A stretch of 64,000 nt of DNA from Billgrantia ethanolica (GTDB lineage: Bacteria > Pseudomonadota > Gammaproteobacteria > Pseudomonadales > Halomonadaceae). Position 1 is the stretch's first letter. Each line of letters starts with the position of its first letter. Shown one piece after another: positions 1 through 9,868 of this stretch. The stretch lies in contig NZ_JABFTX010000001.1 of assembly GCF_021404305.1 (NCBI RefSeq), forward strand, positions 1,612,001-1,676,000. Reading direction: 5' to 3'. Both the position numbers and the translations under genes were made by a program. A model generated the notes under the pieces. That model made no database searches, was not told the origin of the DNA, and worked only from the letters and a program-made list of their open reading frames with translations.

Positions 1-263
1 AGCAGGGCGGCGGCCACGGCGGACACAACGGCCTGCGCGACATCATCAGCGCACTGGGCGAGAAAGGCTTCAACCGTCTGCGTATCGGCATCGGCCACCC
101 CGGCGATTCACGCCAGGTCACCAACTACGTCCTCGGGCGCCCCGGCAAGGCGGAGCTCGAGGCCATCGGCGCCGCCCTCCACGAGTGCCTGGTCACACTG
201 CCACTGGCCGTGTCGGGCGACTGGGCCCGCGCCATGAGCCGACTGCACAGCTTCTCGGGCTGA
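1..263 (+). CDS. pth: Peptidyl-tRNA hydrolase, C-terminal part (5' truncated by window edge)
   Basis: The reading frame enters at base 3 and ends with TGA at 261-263, giving 86 residues. The fragment begins QGGGHGGHNGLRDI and continues with IGIGHPGDSRQVTNYVLG, which is the conserved C-terminal half of bacterial peptidyl-tRNA hydrolase (the GHNGLR and GIGRP/GHP blocks). The enzyme cleaves peptidyl-tRNAs that fall off ribosomes, recycling tRNA in the cytosol. The N-terminal catalytic His and Asp lie outside the window. ychF follows 72 bp downstream on the same strand, the usual pth-ychF order of gammaproteobacteria, which supports both calls. Confidence 0.93.
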   Translation, partial: QGGGHGGHNGLRDIISALGEKGFNRLRIGIGHPGDSRQVTNYVLGRPGKAELEAIGAALHECLVTLPLAVSGDWARAMSRLHSFSG

Positions 264-335
264 ACCGGCGCCAAGGCTGAGCTAGAATAGCGCCCGTTCG
301 CGAGCACCACTCGCCATCTCAATCAGGACATCATC

Positions 336-1427
336 ATGGGTTTCAACTGCGGTATCGTCGGTCTGCCCAACGTGGGCAAGTCGACCCTCTTCAATGCCCT
401 GACCAAGTCCGGCATCGATGCCGAGAACTTCCCCTTCTGCACCATCGAGCCCAACGTCGGTATCGTGCCGATGCCCGATCCGCGTCTCGACAAGCTGGCC
501 GAGATCGTGGGTCCGCAGAAGGTGATTCCCACCACCATGGAGTTCGTCGACATCGCCGGTCTGGTGGCGGGCGCCTCCAAGGGCGAGGGGCTCGGCAACC
601 AGTTCCTGGCCAACATTCGCGAGACCCAGGCCATCGCCCACGTGGTGCGCTGCTTCGACAACGACAACGTCATCCACGTGGCCAACCAGGTCGATCCGCG
701 CGCCGACATCGAGACCATCAACCTGGAGCTGGCCCTGGCCGACCTCGACACCGTCGAGCGTGCCATCCAGCGCCTGGTGCGCGTGGCCAAGGGTGGTGAC
801 AAGGACGCCATCGCCACCAAGGCGATCCTCGAGCGCATCCAGCCGCACCTGGCCGAGGGCCAGCCGCTGCGCAGCTTCGGCCTCGACGACGACGAGAAGC
901 GCCAGGTCAAGAGCTTCGGCTTCCTCACGCTCAAGCCGACCATGTACATCGCCAACGTCAACGAAGACGGTTTCGAGAACAACCCTTATCTCGACATCGT
1001 CAACGAGATTGCCGCCGAGGAGGGCGCCGTGGTGGTGCCGGTGTGCAACCAGCTCGAAGCCGAGATCGCCGAGCTCGACGACGACGAGCGCGCCATGTTC
1101 CTCAGCGAGATGGGCATGGAAGAGCCCGGTCTCGACCGGGTGATCCGCGCCGGCTACGAGCTGCTGGGGCTGCAGACCTACTTCACCGCCGGGGTCAAGG
1201 AAGTGCGCGCCTGGACGGTCAAGGTCGGCGCCACCGCCCCCGAGGCCGCCGGGGTGATTCACACCGATTTCCAGAAGGGCTTCATCCGCGCCGAAGTGAT
1301 CGGCTACGACGACTTCGTCACCCTGGGCGGCGAACAGGGCGCCAAGGATGCCGGCAAGTGGCGTCTGGAAGGCAAGGAGTACGTGGTCAAGGACGGCGAC
1401 GTGATCCACTTCCGCTTCAATGTATAA
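336..1427 (+). CDS. ychF: Redox-regulated ATPase/GTPase YchF (OBG family)
   Basis: 363 residues, the normal length for YchF/Ola1. The N-terminus [19 protein letters not shown] contains the P-loop GLPNVGKS, followed by the [12 protein letters not shown] switch I region and the DIAGLV switch II (hydrophobic residue instead of the catalytic Gln typical of this HAS-type NTPase). The C-terminal TGS domain ends with [10 protein letters not shown]. YchF binds ribosomes, prefers ATP over GTP, and is a negative factor in the oxidative stress response. It starts at ATG 336 and sits 72 bp after pth. An inverted repeat follows the stop. Assignment is secure; the precise physiological role of the family is less settled. 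Confidence 0.97.
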   Translation: MGFNCGIVGLPNVGKSTLFNALTKSGIDAENFPFCTIEPNVGIVPMPDPRLDKLAEIVGPQKVIPTTMEFVDIAGLVAGASKGEGLGNQFLANIRETQAIAHVVRCFDNDNVIHVANQVDPRADIETINLELALADLDTVERAIQRLVRVAKGGDKDAIATKAILERIQPHLAEGQPLRSFGLDDDEKRQVKSFGFLTLKPTMYIANVNEDGFENNPYLDIVNEIAAEEGAVVVPVCNQLEAEIAELDDDERAMFLSEMGMEEPGLDRVIRAGYELLGLQTYFTAGVKEVRAWTVKVGATAPEAAGVIHTDFQKGFIRAEVIGYDDFVTLGGEQGAKDAGKWRLEGKEYVVKDGDVIHFRFNV

Positions 1428-1444
1428 CCTTCAGTCTTGACCTG

Positions 1445-1475
1445 ACGGGGGCGAATCCGTAAACTTCGCCCCCGT
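1445..1475 (+). terminator. Inverted repeat after ychF
   Basis: Perfect 11-bp arms ACGGGGGCGAA (1445-1455) and TTCGCCCCCGT (1465-1475) with a 9-nt loop, 17 bp beyond the ychF stop and just before the tRNA gene. There is no clear T-tract, so it may be a weak terminator or an mRNA 3' stabilising hairpin. Confidence 0.5.
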
Positions 1476-1480
1476 TGAAT

Positions 1481-1557
1481 GGCTACGTAGCTCAGTTGGT
1501 TAGAGCACATCACTCATAATGATGGGGTCCCCTGTTCGAGTCAGGGCGTAGCCACCA
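1481..1557 (+). tRNA. tRNA-Met (CAT), elongator type
   Basis: 77 nt including an encoded CCA. The acceptor stem GGCTACG pairs with CGTAGCC, the anticodon loop is CTCATAA (anticodon CAT), and the T-loop is GTTCGAGTC. The body closely matches the E. coli elongator tRNA-Met rather than the initiator (first pair G-C and no run of three G-C pairs at the base of the anticodon stem). A second, slightly different copy lies on the opposite strand at 10979-11055. Confidence 0.96.
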
Positions 1558-1565
1558 GAAATCGA

Positions 1566-1597
1566 AAAAAACCCGGCGCCCTGGCGCCGGGTTTTTC
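1566..1597. terminator. Bidirectional rho-independent terminator
   Basis: A-tract, then AACCCGGCGCC - CTG - GGCGCCGGGTT type stem, then a T-tract (GGGTTTTTCG). It has A/T runs on both sides, so it can terminate both the tRNA-Met transcript (+) and the aminopeptidase gene arriving on the minus strand. Confidence 0.85.
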
Positions 1598-1632
1598 GTG
1601 GTGGCATCTCCAGCCGAGTGCGTCGCGTGTGG

Positions 1633-2931
1633 TCAGGCCAGCCGCGGGCGGTTGGCGAAGGCGACCAGCGCTCGAGTCAGGTACTCCACGTCGAGGCTGC
1701 CCGCCGTCTCGCGGATCGAGTGCATGGCCCACTGCGGCACGCCCACGTCCAGCGTCGGCACGCCGAGCTCGGTGGCCGTGATCGGCCCGATGGTGCTGCC
1801 ACAGCCCATGTCGGCACGGGTGACGAAGGTCTGCACCGGGACCTCGGCCTCGCGGCAGAGATCGCGGAACAGCGCGGCCGTGGCGCTGTTGGTGGCGTAG
1901 CGCTGATTGGCGTTGACCTTGATCACCGGGCCGCCGTTTAGCGCGGGTCCATGGGCGGCATCGTGCTTGTCGGTGAAGTTGGGGTGCAGGGCGTGAGCGT
2001 TGTCGCAGGAGATCATCCGCGACGCCTGGATCAGGCGAATGAAGCCCTCGTCACCCGGCTCGCCCAACTGGGCATTGACTCGCCGCAGCACGTCACCGAG
2101 AAACGGCCCCTGAGCGCCACATGCGCTTGCGCTGCCGACCTCTTCGTGATCATTGGCCACCAGCACCACGCCCTGGCTGCCGTCGCTCTCCAGCAACGCT
2201 TCGAGCCCGATGAAGCAGGACAGCAGGTTGTCGAGCCGCGCACTGGCGACCAGCTCACGGCCGACACCGACCAATGCCGGAGGCTGCACGTCATACAGCG
2301 CCAGCTCGAAATCGAGGATCTCGGCGCCGACGGTGCCGCTCTGCGCCTCCAGCCATTCGAGCAGCAGCCGCTGCAGGTCGGCCTTGTCGCCACCTTGCAG
2401 AAATACCGGCGGCATCTGGGTCTGAGCGTTGATCGGCCGACCGTTGTTGACCTCGCGGTCGAGATGGATGGCCAGACTGGGGATGATGGCAACGGGCCGA
2501 TCCACCTGCAGCAGCACGCCTTCGATGCGGCCGTCGGGGTGCCGCACGTGAACACGGCCGGCCAGACCCAGATCGCGGTCGAACCAGGGGGCCAGCAAGG
2601 CGCCGCCGTAGAGTTCGACGCCGAGCTGCAACCAGCCTGCCGAGAGCTGAGCGGCGTTGGGCTTCAGGCGCAGACCGGGGCTGTCGGTGTGGGCGCCGAT
2701 CATGCGCAGCGCCTCCAGCTCGTCGTGCGGCAGCTGCAGCGCCACGATCGACGAACCGTTGCGCGTCACGTAGAGACGCTCGCCGGGCGAGACCTCCCAG
2801 GCCTGACTCTCGTCCAGCCGGCGGAAGCCGGCGGCATCGAGCCGCTCGGCCATGGCCGAGACGGCGTGCCAGGGGGTCGGCGAGCGATGGAGAAATTCGA
2901 GCAGACGCTCGAGACGAGCTTCCCGAGACAT
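1633..2931 (-). CDS. apeB: M18 family aminopeptidase
   Basis: 432 residues from the ATG at 2931, chosen over upstream in-frame starts because GAGGA lies 5 nt before it. The family is dizinc M18 (aspartyl/leucyl aminopeptidase; ApeB of pseudomonads). Visible metal and catalytic blocks are GAHTDSPGLRLKP (first zinc His/Asp), NDHEEVGS (catalytic Glu and metal Glu), and CDNAHALHPN and GCGSTIGPI near the C-terminus. No signal peptide is seen, so it acts in the cytosol, trimming N-terminal residues from peptides. It is monocistronic, convergent with tRNA-Met and divergent from prc. Confidence 0.93.
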   Translation of the reverse strand: MSREARLERLLEFLHRSPTPWHAVSAMAERLDAAGFRRLDESQAWEVSPGERLYVTRNGSSIVALQLPHDELEALRMIGAHTDSPGLRLKPNAAQLSAGWLQLGVELYGGALLAPWFDRDLGLAGRVHVRHPDGRIEGVLLQVDRPVAIIPSLAIHLDREVNNGRPINAQTQMPPVFLQGGDKADLQRLLLEWLEAQSGTVGAEILDFELALYDVQPPALVGVGRELVASARLDNLLSCFIGLEALLESDGSQGVVLVANDHEEVGSASACGAQGPFLGDVLRRVNAQLGEPGDEGFIRLIQASRMISCDNAHALHPNFTDKHDAAHGPALNGGPVIKVNANQRYATNSATAALFRDLCREAEVPVQTFVTRADMGCGSTIGPITATELGVPTLDVGVPQWAMHSIRETAGSLDVEYLTRALVAFANRPRLA

Positions 2932-3057
2932 GTGGATCCTCATCAGGGGTCGTGGTTGACGCAAGAACTGCTACAATGCGACGTCTGGCCTCGCAACTCA
3001 TGAGCCATACGCTTGTCTAGGGAAGGAAGTGTACACGAATCCAGGGGTGCTTCATTG

Positions 3058-5112
3058 ATGAGCCTGTCAGTCGTTCTTAGGCACACAGCGGTTCTCTCGC
3101 TGGTGACGTTGTTGTCGTGCGCTCAGTTGGCGCTAGCCCAGATCCAGCCCAACGACTCGCATCGGCAGGCGGCCCTGGAAGTCGCCGAGTCGCTGCGCTA
3201 CGGCCACTACGCCGAGACCGCCCTGGACGACACCTGGTCACGCCTGGCGTTCGAGCGCTATCTCGATATCCTCGATGGCCAACGCGCCTTCCTGCTGGAG
3301 AGCGACATCGAGGAATTCCGCCACTTCGATGAGCGTATCGACGACATGCTCTTTGAAGGCAATCTGGCACCGGCCTTCGAGCTCTACCAGCGCTATCACG
3401 ATCGCGCCGAGAGCCGCTTCGAGTGGCTGCTGAGCGCCATCGACGAGGGGCTCGACTTCACCTACGAGAGCGACATGCGGCTCGACCTCGAGCGCCGCGA
3501 GGCCGACTGGGCCACCAGCGAAGCCGAGCTCGACGAGCTGTGGTACAAGCGCCTCAAGAACGCCGCCCTTACCCTCGATATCAGCGGTCAGGACGAAGAG
3601 CAGGTGGAGAACAACCTGCGTCAGCGCTACGAAGGCCAGCTGTCGCGTCTGCGCCAGACCAACGGCGAGGACGTGTTCGGCCTGTTCATGGCCGCGGTGA
3701 CCAGCAGCATCGATCCGCATACCGAGTACCTCTCCCCCCGCCAGGGCGAATCCTTCGACATCCAGATGCGCCTGTCGCTGGAAGGCATCGGCGCCATGCT
3801 GCAGTCCGACGGCGAATACGTGAAGGTCACCAGCCTGGTTCCCGGCGGCCCGGCCGATCGCGCCGGCGTGCTCGAACCTGCCGACCGCATCGTCGGTGTG
3901 GGCCAGGAGGACGAGGCGATCGTCAACGTGGTGGGCATGCGCCTCGACGAGGTGGTCGATCTGATTCGCGGCCCCAAGGGCACCGTGGTGCGCCTCGAGG
4001 TGGTACCGGCGGAAGCGGTCGACATGACCCGCTCCAGCACCGTCGAGATCACCCGCGACACCGTCGATCTCGAAGACCAGGCCGCCAAGGGTGAAATCGT
4101 CGAGGTGGAGCGCGAAGACGGCAACAAGCGTATCGGCGTGATTACCATCCCCACCTTCTACGTCGACTTCGATGCCTGGCAGTCCGGCGCCGAGGAGTTC
4201 CGCAGCACCACCCGCGACGTGGCCCGCGAAGTCGAGCGCCTCAAGTCCGAAGGCATCGACGGCCTGGTACTCGACCTGCGCAACAACGGCGGCGGTGCGC
4301 TGCAGGAAGCCAACTCCCTGCTCGGTCTGTTCATTGACCGCGGCCCCACGGTGCAGGTGCGCGATGCCCGCGGCCGCATCAATCTCTACGGCGACACCGA
4401 GACCGGCACCCTCTACGACGGCCCGCTGGCCGTATTGGTCAACCGTCTCTCGGCATCGGCCTCGGAGATCCTGGCCGGCGCCATTCAGGATTACGGCCGC
4501 GGCCTGGTGCTGGGCAGTGCCACCTTCGGCAAGGGCACCGTACAGACTCTGAACGACCTGAGTCATGGTCAAATCAAGCTGACCCGCGCCAAGTTCTACC
4601 GTATCTCGGGCGAGAGCACCCAGCATCGCGGCGTCGAGCCCGACATCCTCTTCCCCGATCTGGTCGACCCCGAGCGCATCGGCGAGAGCAGTCTCGACAA
4701 CGCCCTCGAGTGGGATACGGTGCAGGCCGTGCAGTACCGCCACTATGGCGAGCCCTGGGAGTATCTGGAAACCCTGCGCTCCCGGCATCGCGAACGGGCC
4801 GACTCGCACCCCAACTTCGTCTTCCTCAAGGAGCGCACCGAGCTCGCCCGGCGCATGCGCGAAGAGCAGACCACCGTCAGCCTCGACCGCGAACAGCGCC
4901 AGCGCGAAGTGGAAGCGCGCGACGCCGAGCAATTGGCGCTGGAGAACCGTCGCCGTGAAGCCCTGGGGCTGGATACGCTGAACGAGCTGATCGATGCTCG
5001 CGGTGAGGAGAACGAAGAGGAGCCGGTGGAGCGCGTCCAGGTGACCGAAGCCGCTGCCATCCTGGCCGATTATGCCGAGCTGACCCAGCGGCGCCTGGCC
5101 GGTCGCTTCTAA
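3058..5112 (+). CDS. prc: Tail-specific (C-terminal processing) protease Prc
   Basis: 684 residues from ATG 3058, which has AGGGGT 9 nt upstream and begins a clear signal peptide (MSLSVVLRHTAV..., cleavage near ALA-QIQ). An in-frame TTG at 3013 would add 15 residues but would bury the signal. Order of domains: N-terminal helical region, PDZ domain (around VTSLVPGGPADRAGVL), S41 peptidase core with the Ser in the SASASE motif and Lys in FGKGTVQ, then the C-terminal DUF3340-type region rich in charged residues. Length matches E. coli Prc/Tsp (~680). It degrades or trims periplasmic proteins with nonpolar C-termini, and works on cell-wall hydrolases and lipoproteins in related bacteria. Confidence 0.96.
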   Translation: MSLSVVLRHTAVLSLVTLLSCAQLALAQIQPNDSHRQAALEVAESLRYGHYAETALDDTWSRLAFERYLDILDGQRAFLLESDIEEFRHFDERIDDMLFEGNLAPAFELYQRYHDRAESRFEWLLSAIDEGLDFTYESDMRLDLERREADWATSEAELDELWYKRLKNAALTLDISGQDEEQVENNLRQRYEGQLSRLRQTNGEDVFGLFMAAVTSSIDPHTEYLSPRQGESFDIQMRLSLEGIGAMLQSDGEYVKVTSLVPGGPADRAGVLEPADRIVGVGQEDEAIVNVVGMRLDEVVDLIRGPKGTVVRLEVVPAEAVDMTRSSTVEITRDTVDLEDQAAKGEIVEVEREDGNKRIGVITIPTFYVDFDAWQSGAEEFRSTTRDVAREVERLKSEGIDGLVLDLRNNGGGALQEANSLLGLFIDRGPTVQVRDARGRINLYGDTETGTLYDGPLAVLVNRLSASASEILAGAIQDYGRGLVLGSATFGKGTVQTLNDLSHGQIKLTRAKFYRISGESTQHRGVEPDILFPDLVDPERIGESSLDNALEWDTVQAVQYRHYGEPWEYLETLRSRHRERADSHPNFVFLKERTELARRMREEQTTVSLDREQRQREVEARDAEQLALENRRREALGLDTLNELIDARGEENEEEPVERVQVTEAAAILADYAELTQRRLAGRF

Positions 5113-5148
5113 TCGAGCCAGAACCGCCAGACTTGCCCTACCCCACCG

Positions 5149-5180
5149 GACGCCCGGCGCGACGACACGCGCCGGGCGTC
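5149..5180 (+). terminator. Probable terminator after prc
   Basis: Perfect 12-bp arms GACGCCCGGCGC and GCGCCGGGCGTC around an 8-nt loop, 36 bp downstream of the prc stop, followed by a moderately T-rich ACTCGTTTCC. The remaining 170 bp up to the next gene shows no other recognisable element. Confidence 0.65.
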
Positions 5181-5350
5181 ACTCGTTTCCCTCGTGCACT
5201 TCGAACTTCACCTGGGTTGATGGCTGCGTTAAACGGATAGCTTGTCGCTACCTCGCCGATGCCTGAGGATGGACGAGCACCATGCGGCTCGTCCGAGACG
5301 CGCAATACGTCCAGCGCATGCCCGATGCGCTCCCTGCGCGGGGAAGGTAC

Positions 5351-7522
5351 ATGACCGATTCAGACAGGCTGCATCCAGCCACTACCTTCCTGATGCCCCA
5401 TCAGCCGGCTTGCCAGAGGGCAGTGGACAGCGGCAGCGAGGTAGCGCCCCTGGCCACCGTGCTGGTCGTCGATGACGATCCCACCATTCGCCTACTGATC
5501 GCCTCCGGCTTGCAACGCCAGGGATACCGGGTGCTGCTCGCCGCTGATGGCCAGTTGGGGCTCGAGGTCTTCGGCCAGCAGGCGCCCGATCTGGTGCTGG
5601 TGGACGCGGACATGCCGAGGCTGGACGGCTTCGGCACCCTGCGCGCCATTCGCAGCGGACAGGCCGGAATCGATGGCCGTTACGTTCCCTTGCTGATGCT
5701 GACCGGCCATGATGACGTCGGCTCGATCAACGACGCCTTCGATGCCGGCGCGACCGACTTCATGCCCAAGCCGATCAAGCTGCCGCTGCTGACCGAGCGG
5801 GTGCGCTATGCGCTGCGCGGCGCCGCCCGCGAGCGAGCCCTGCGTGCAGCGCAGCTGGAACAGGCCAGCGCCTGCAAGCTCGCTCGCCTGGGCTTCTGGC
5901 ACCTGGACGTCCACAGCGGCAAGTTGGGATGGTCGGAAGGCACCGCCGACATGCTTGGCTGGCCCTCTCTGCCCGGCTGCGTGGCGGAGCTGACGGCGCT
6001 GACCTCCCCCGCGCACAGACAGCGGCTGGAGACGGCCCTCAGCGTCGCCAGTCAGAACCGCGAGGGGCTGGACCTCGAACTCACCGTGGGCCAGGGCAAT
6101 CTCGAACGCACCCTGCGCCTGCAAAGCACCGATCAAGGCAACGAGCAAGGCAACGAACGGTACCTGGTGGGGGCTTTTCAGGACGTTACCGCCTTGCGCG
6201 CCTTCGAGGACAAGGCGCTTTACCTGGCAGCCCACGACGAGCTGACCGGACTGCCCAAACGTCACTGCTTTCTTGGTCTGCTCGCCGAGCGTCTGGCGCA
6301 GACCCCCGAGACTCGCTGGCTGGTGGCGGTTCTGGATATCAACCGTCTGCATCGCATCAACGAAGCCCTGGGAATTCGCGCAGGCGACCAAGCCCTGGTG
6401 CTGTTCTCACGACGCCTTGAGCGGTTGGCCCCGAGCCATGCCCTGCTCGGGCGTCTGGAGGCAGGCAGCTTCGGCGTAGCCGTCCCGCTACCGGACACGG
6501 CAGACCCTCGACTTTTCTGTCAGCAGTGGATGCCACCCTTGGCTCGGGCCCAGCAGATTGCAGGAGAAGAGGTCTTCATCGACTACTCCGCAGGCGGCAG
6601 CGTATATCCCGATGATGCAAGCGATGCCGAAACGCTGCTGGGCGCCGCACTGCAGGCGCAGCGCCTCGCCCGCTCCCAGGCTGGCCAACAGCGACTGCTG
6701 TTGAGGCATGAGATTCTTGGCCACACCAATGGCGACACGCTGAGCTTCGAGGCCCATTTGCAGCAGGCGCTGCAACGAGACGAGTTCTTTCTGGTCTACC
6801 AACCACAGCAGCACCTGGCCGACGGCCATATCAGCGCCGCGGAAGCCCTGCTACGCTGGCGCCATGCCAGTCGCGGGGTGATTTCACCGGCGGAATTCAT
6901 TCCGCTGCTGGAGGAATCCGGCCACATCGTCGATGTCGGCGACTGGGTCATCGGCGAGGCCTGCCGACAGCTCGCCGAGTGGCAGCGGGCCGGCCTGCAC
7001 CTGCGCATGAGCATCAACCTCTCCGCCGTACAATTCAACCAGCCCGACTTTCCCCAGCGCATCATGGCCCATGTGAACGCCAATCGCCTGTTACCCAATC
7101 TGCTCGAGCTGGAGATCACCGAAAGCGCTGCAATGAGTCATCCCAAGCAGACGTTGAAGATGCTGCTCGAACTCAAGGAGCTGGGATTCTCGATTGCCAT
7201 CGACGACTTCGGTACCGGTCACTCAACCTACCACTACCTGTTACGTTTCCCGATCGATACGCTGAAGATCGACCGCAGCTTTACCAGCAGCGTGACCGAG
7301 GAGCGTTCGTGCCGCACCATCGTTCGCTCGCTCACGACCCTGAGTCAGGGGCTGGGTTTCAAGACGATTGCCGAAGGAGTGGAAACCCAGCGTCAGCGCG
7401 ACTACCTCGAGGCGCTCGACGTCGATGAGATCCAGGGGTTCTGGCTGGCCAAGCCCATGACGGCGGATCGTCTCGGCGAGTTCGTCGCCTCGACCGGCCA
7501 TCGCCTCTTCAAGCCACGCTGA
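5351..7522 (+). CDS. Response regulator with REC, degenerate GGDEF and EAL domains (c-di-GMP phosphodiesterase)
   Basis: 723 residues from ATG 5351, preceded by GGGAAGG at 6-nt spacing. A CheY-like receiver spans about 35-155, with acidic pocket DDD at 41-43, phospho-acceptor Asp85 in VDADMP and Lys140. A PAS-like linker follows (about 175-285). The GGDEF domain (about 290-455) has AGSFG at 371-375 where GGDEF should be, so it should lack cyclase activity. The EAL domain (about 465-720) keeps the EAL motif (498-500), NLS, and DDFGTG, so it is predicted to hydrolyse c-di-GMP. It is cytosolic. It converges on a hybrid histidine kinase, 36 bp away, the obvious candidate partner. Confidence 0.93.
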   Translation: MTDSDRLHPATTFLMPHQPACQRAVDSGSEVAPLATVLVVDDDPTIRLLIASGLQRQGYRVLLAADGQLGLEVFGQQAPDLVLVDADMPRLDGFGTLRAIRSGQAGIDGRYVPLLMLTGHDDVGSINDAFDAGATDFMPKPIKLPLLTERVRYALRGAARERALRAAQLEQASACKLARLGFWHLDVHSGKLGWSEGTADMLGWPSLPGCVAELTALTSPAHRQRLETALSVASQNREGLDLELTVGQGNLERTLRLQSTDQGNEQGNERYLVGAFQDVTALRAFEDKALYLAAHDELTGLPKRHCFLGLLAERLAQTPETRWLVAVLDINRLHRINEALGIRAGDQALVLFSRRLERLAPSHALLGRLEAGSFGVAVPLPDTADPRLFCQQWMPPLARAQQIAGEEVFIDYSAGGSVYPDDASDAETLLGAALQAQRLARSQAGQQRLLLRHEILGHTNGDTLSFEAHLQQALQRDEFFLVYQPQQHLADGHISAAEALLRWRHASRGVISPAEFIPLLEESGHIVDVGDWVIGEACRQLAEWQRAGLHLRMSINLSAVQFNQPDFPQRIMAHVNANRLLPNLLELEITESAAMSHPKQTLKMLLELKELGFSIAIDDFGTGHSTYHYLLRFPIDTLKIDRSFTSSVTEERSCRTIVRSLTTLSQGLGFKTIAEGVETQRQRDYLEALDVDEIQGFWLAKPMTADRLGEFVASTGHRLFKPR

Positions 7523-7558
7523 CGCAGGCAGGCCGTGGGTTTCTCACCCCGGCCCGAC

Positions 7559-9868
7559 TCAGCCCTTGGTCGGTGATGCCAGGTCCTCGCGCGGCGCGTC
7601 ACCGGTGGCCGTAACCTCAACCGCATACCCCAGCCTGGCAAAGGCCGCTACGCTCAAACGTCCAAGATGAGTGATACGCTCCACCGTGGCCTCGAGCGCC
7701 TCCTGCCCGGCCGCCTCAACCCCCTGCTCGAGCCTGGCAGCGGCTTGCGACAGCGCTTCACAGCCCATGGACGCTGCCGCCCCCTTCAGCGAGTGAGAGG
7801 TCTCCCTGAGGCCAGAACGATCATGCCGCTCAAGATCACTCCTCAGGGCCGCAAGATCCTCCTCCAGCCGCTCGACGAACTTCCTCACGAGGTGGTGCAG
7901 CGCCTCGTCATCCAGCGCTTCGCGTAGCGAGGCCAGCATGGCAGGATCGATCTCCACCGCCGCCTCGCCGACGTGATCCTGAAGGGGTTCAGGAAGCGCA
8001 TCCGGTGTCGCCACGCCGGGTTCTGCCTCGGCGTATTCATGAGTGCCCTGGGGCAGCATCCACTGCTGAATGACTCGCTGCAGATCATGCCGCGTGTACG
8101 GCTTGCAAAGCACGTCGTTCATGCCGGCCTCGAGACAGCGCTGCCTGGCCGAGGGTGTCGCGTTGGCCGTCAGCGCCACGATGGGCAGCGGCGTGAGCCT
8201 GTCCGACTCCTGCAGGCGCCAGCGCCGGGTGGTTTCCAGACCATCAAGCGTGGGCATCTGCATGTCCATCAGCACCAAGTCGAAGCGGTGGCTCGCCATC
8301 AGCGCCAGCCCCTCCTGACCGTCGGCCGCCACACTGACGCACTGACCCAAGCGCTCGAGCAGAGCTCTGGCCAGCTCACGGTTGGCAGGCTGATCCTCGA
8401 CGACGAGCACGTTTCCCCTGGGCAGGCTCAAGACCGCCTCCTGACGCGTGTTCGCGTAGCGCTCGATGGCCTCCCGGCTCGGTACACGCAGCGGTAAACG
8501 AACCTGGAAGCAGCTGCCCACGCCCGTTTCCGTAGTGAAATCGATCCTCCCCTGCATGGCCCTGACCAGCCGCTCGCAGATGGCAAGTCCCAGCCCCGAA
8601 CCACCGTAGCGGCGCGCGATGGTACTGTCTGCCTGAGTGAAAGGCTTGAAGATATGCGCCCGGCTCTGCTCGGGAATGCCGCACCCCGTATCCTCAACGC
8701 GTAAACAAAGCGTATCGTCTTCACCGCGCCCTATCGTCAGGCGAACCTCGCCGGACGAGGTGAACTTGAAAGCATTGTTGAGCAGGTTCATCAGGACCTG
8801 GCGAATGCGAGTCAGGTCGCCCAGTACCCAATCAGGTAGTGAATCCTCCAGCGCGGTACTGAAGGCGACACCCCGACTTGCGCTCAGCACGCCGTAGTGC
8901 CGATCCAACTGGTCGATGAGTTCACTCGGCCGGAATGGCTGCGCATCGAGATCCAGGACGCCCGCGTCGTACTTGGTATAGTCGATCACGTCATTGATGA
9001 CCGCCTGAAGACTCACCAGGCTGTCATCCAAAGTACCCAGCAGTCGAACGCCTCGATCGCTCAAGGGTTCATAGGCAAGCAGTTGTGCCACGCCGACGAT
9101 ACCATTGAGCGGCGTGCGTATCTCATGGCTCATCACTGCCATGAATTCCGATTTGGCCTGGCTCGCCCTTTCCGCCCTCTGCACCGCAGTATCGAGTTCA
9201 CGCGCCTGTCTCTCGAGCAGAACGCTCCGCTCCCGGTTGGTCCTGCTCTCTCGGATCAGAAAGGCCACCAGCACCGAGCCAGCTCCCATCAGCAGCACGA
9301 TGAGCACGAGCAACAGCGTATAGAGATTCCACAGCTTGTCGCGCTCCTGGGTGCGCAACAAGGCAACGTGAGCGTTGACGTCGAGGATCAAGCGAGAGGT
9401 CTTTTCCTGTAGCGCAGCCAACCGTTCCATGAGTGTCGCCAGGGCAGCAGCGTCGAGTACGGCATCGTCACTCTCCAGCGGCGACAGCACGGAATCGAGC
9501 TCGAACGTCAGTGCAATGGCATGCTCAAGAGCCTCGCCCAGGGGCTGTGTGACCAGACTCTGCTTCAGCTCGCCGCGGCCGAAGAGATCGGCGCGGCTAT
9601 ACAGGATTTCATAGCGCAGCAACAGCCCGTCGATGTCACCATGCCAGGGCGATAGCGTCATTCGCATCTCTCTGACCTCTCGATCGAACTGGTAAGCCGA
9701 CCAGGTGAGATCCTCGAGCATGCGATGCTCGATCTGTTGCATTCGGTCATGGATGATCTTTGCCGTCAGCAGCGCCGAGCCGAACAGCACGATAGCGGCA
9801 CAGGCCGCGACCCGGTATCGCAGGCTCGAACTTGCCCTGCGCGACACGGCACTATTCCGCAAGAACAT
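7559..9868 (-). CDS. Hybrid sensor histidine kinase with REC and Hpt domains
   Basis: 769 residues from ATG 9868; a longer frame runs into the upstream gene and is not supported. Order: transmembrane helix ~20-37, periplasmic sensor ~38-180 without a recognised fold, second helix ~182-204, coiled coil, HisKA with His248 in HEIRTPLNG, HATPase (N box [21 protein letters not shown]), receiver with Asp535 in LMDMQMP, and an Hpt domain with His692 in SHSLKG. This gives a full His-Asp-His relay ending in a phosphotransferase domain, which could feed the neighbouring REC-EAL protein. Its start lies inside the upstream gene (17-nt overlap), so the two are translationally coupled. Confidence 0.94.
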   Translation of the reverse strand: MFLRNSAVSRRASSSLRYRVAACAAIVLFGSALLTAKIIHDRMQQIEHRMLEDLTWSAYQFDREVREMRMTLSPWHGDIDGLLLRYEILYSRADLFGRGELKQSLVTQPLGEALEHAIALTFELDSVLSPLESDDAVLDAAALATLMERLAALQEKTSRLILDVNAHVALLRTQERDKLWNLYTLLLVLIVLLMGAGSVLVAFLIRESRTNRERSVLLERQARELDTAVQRAERASQAKSEFMAVMSHEIRTPLNGIVGVAQLLAYEPLSDRGVRLLGTLDDSLVSLQAVINDVIDYTKYDAGVLDLDAQPFRPSELIDQLDRHYGVLSASRGVAFSTALEDSLPDWVLGDLTRIRQVLMNLLNNAFKFTSSGEVRLTIGRGEDDTLCLRVEDTGCGIPEQSRAHIFKPFTQADSTIARRYGGSGLGLAICERLVRAMQGRIDFTTETGVGSCFQVRLPLRVPSREAIERYANTRQEAVLSLPRGNVLVVEDQPANRELARALLERLGQCVSVAADGQEGLALMASHRFDLVLMDMQMPTLDGLETTRRWRLQESDRLTPLPIVALTANATPSARQRCLEAGMNDVLCKPYTRHDLQRVIQQWMLPQGTHEYAEAEPGVATPDALPEPLQDHVGEAAVEIDPAMLASLREALDDEALHHLVRKFVERLEEDLAALRSDLERHDRSGLRETSHSLKGAAASMGCEALSQAAARLEQGVEAAGQEALEATVERITHLGRLSVAAFARLGYAVEVTATGDAPREDLASPTKG

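Noticed and set aside
1481..1557. tRNA-Met as an integration site of a genomic island
   Set aside because: No integrase gene and no direct repeat of the tRNA 3' end is visible downstream; neighbouring genes are core genes.
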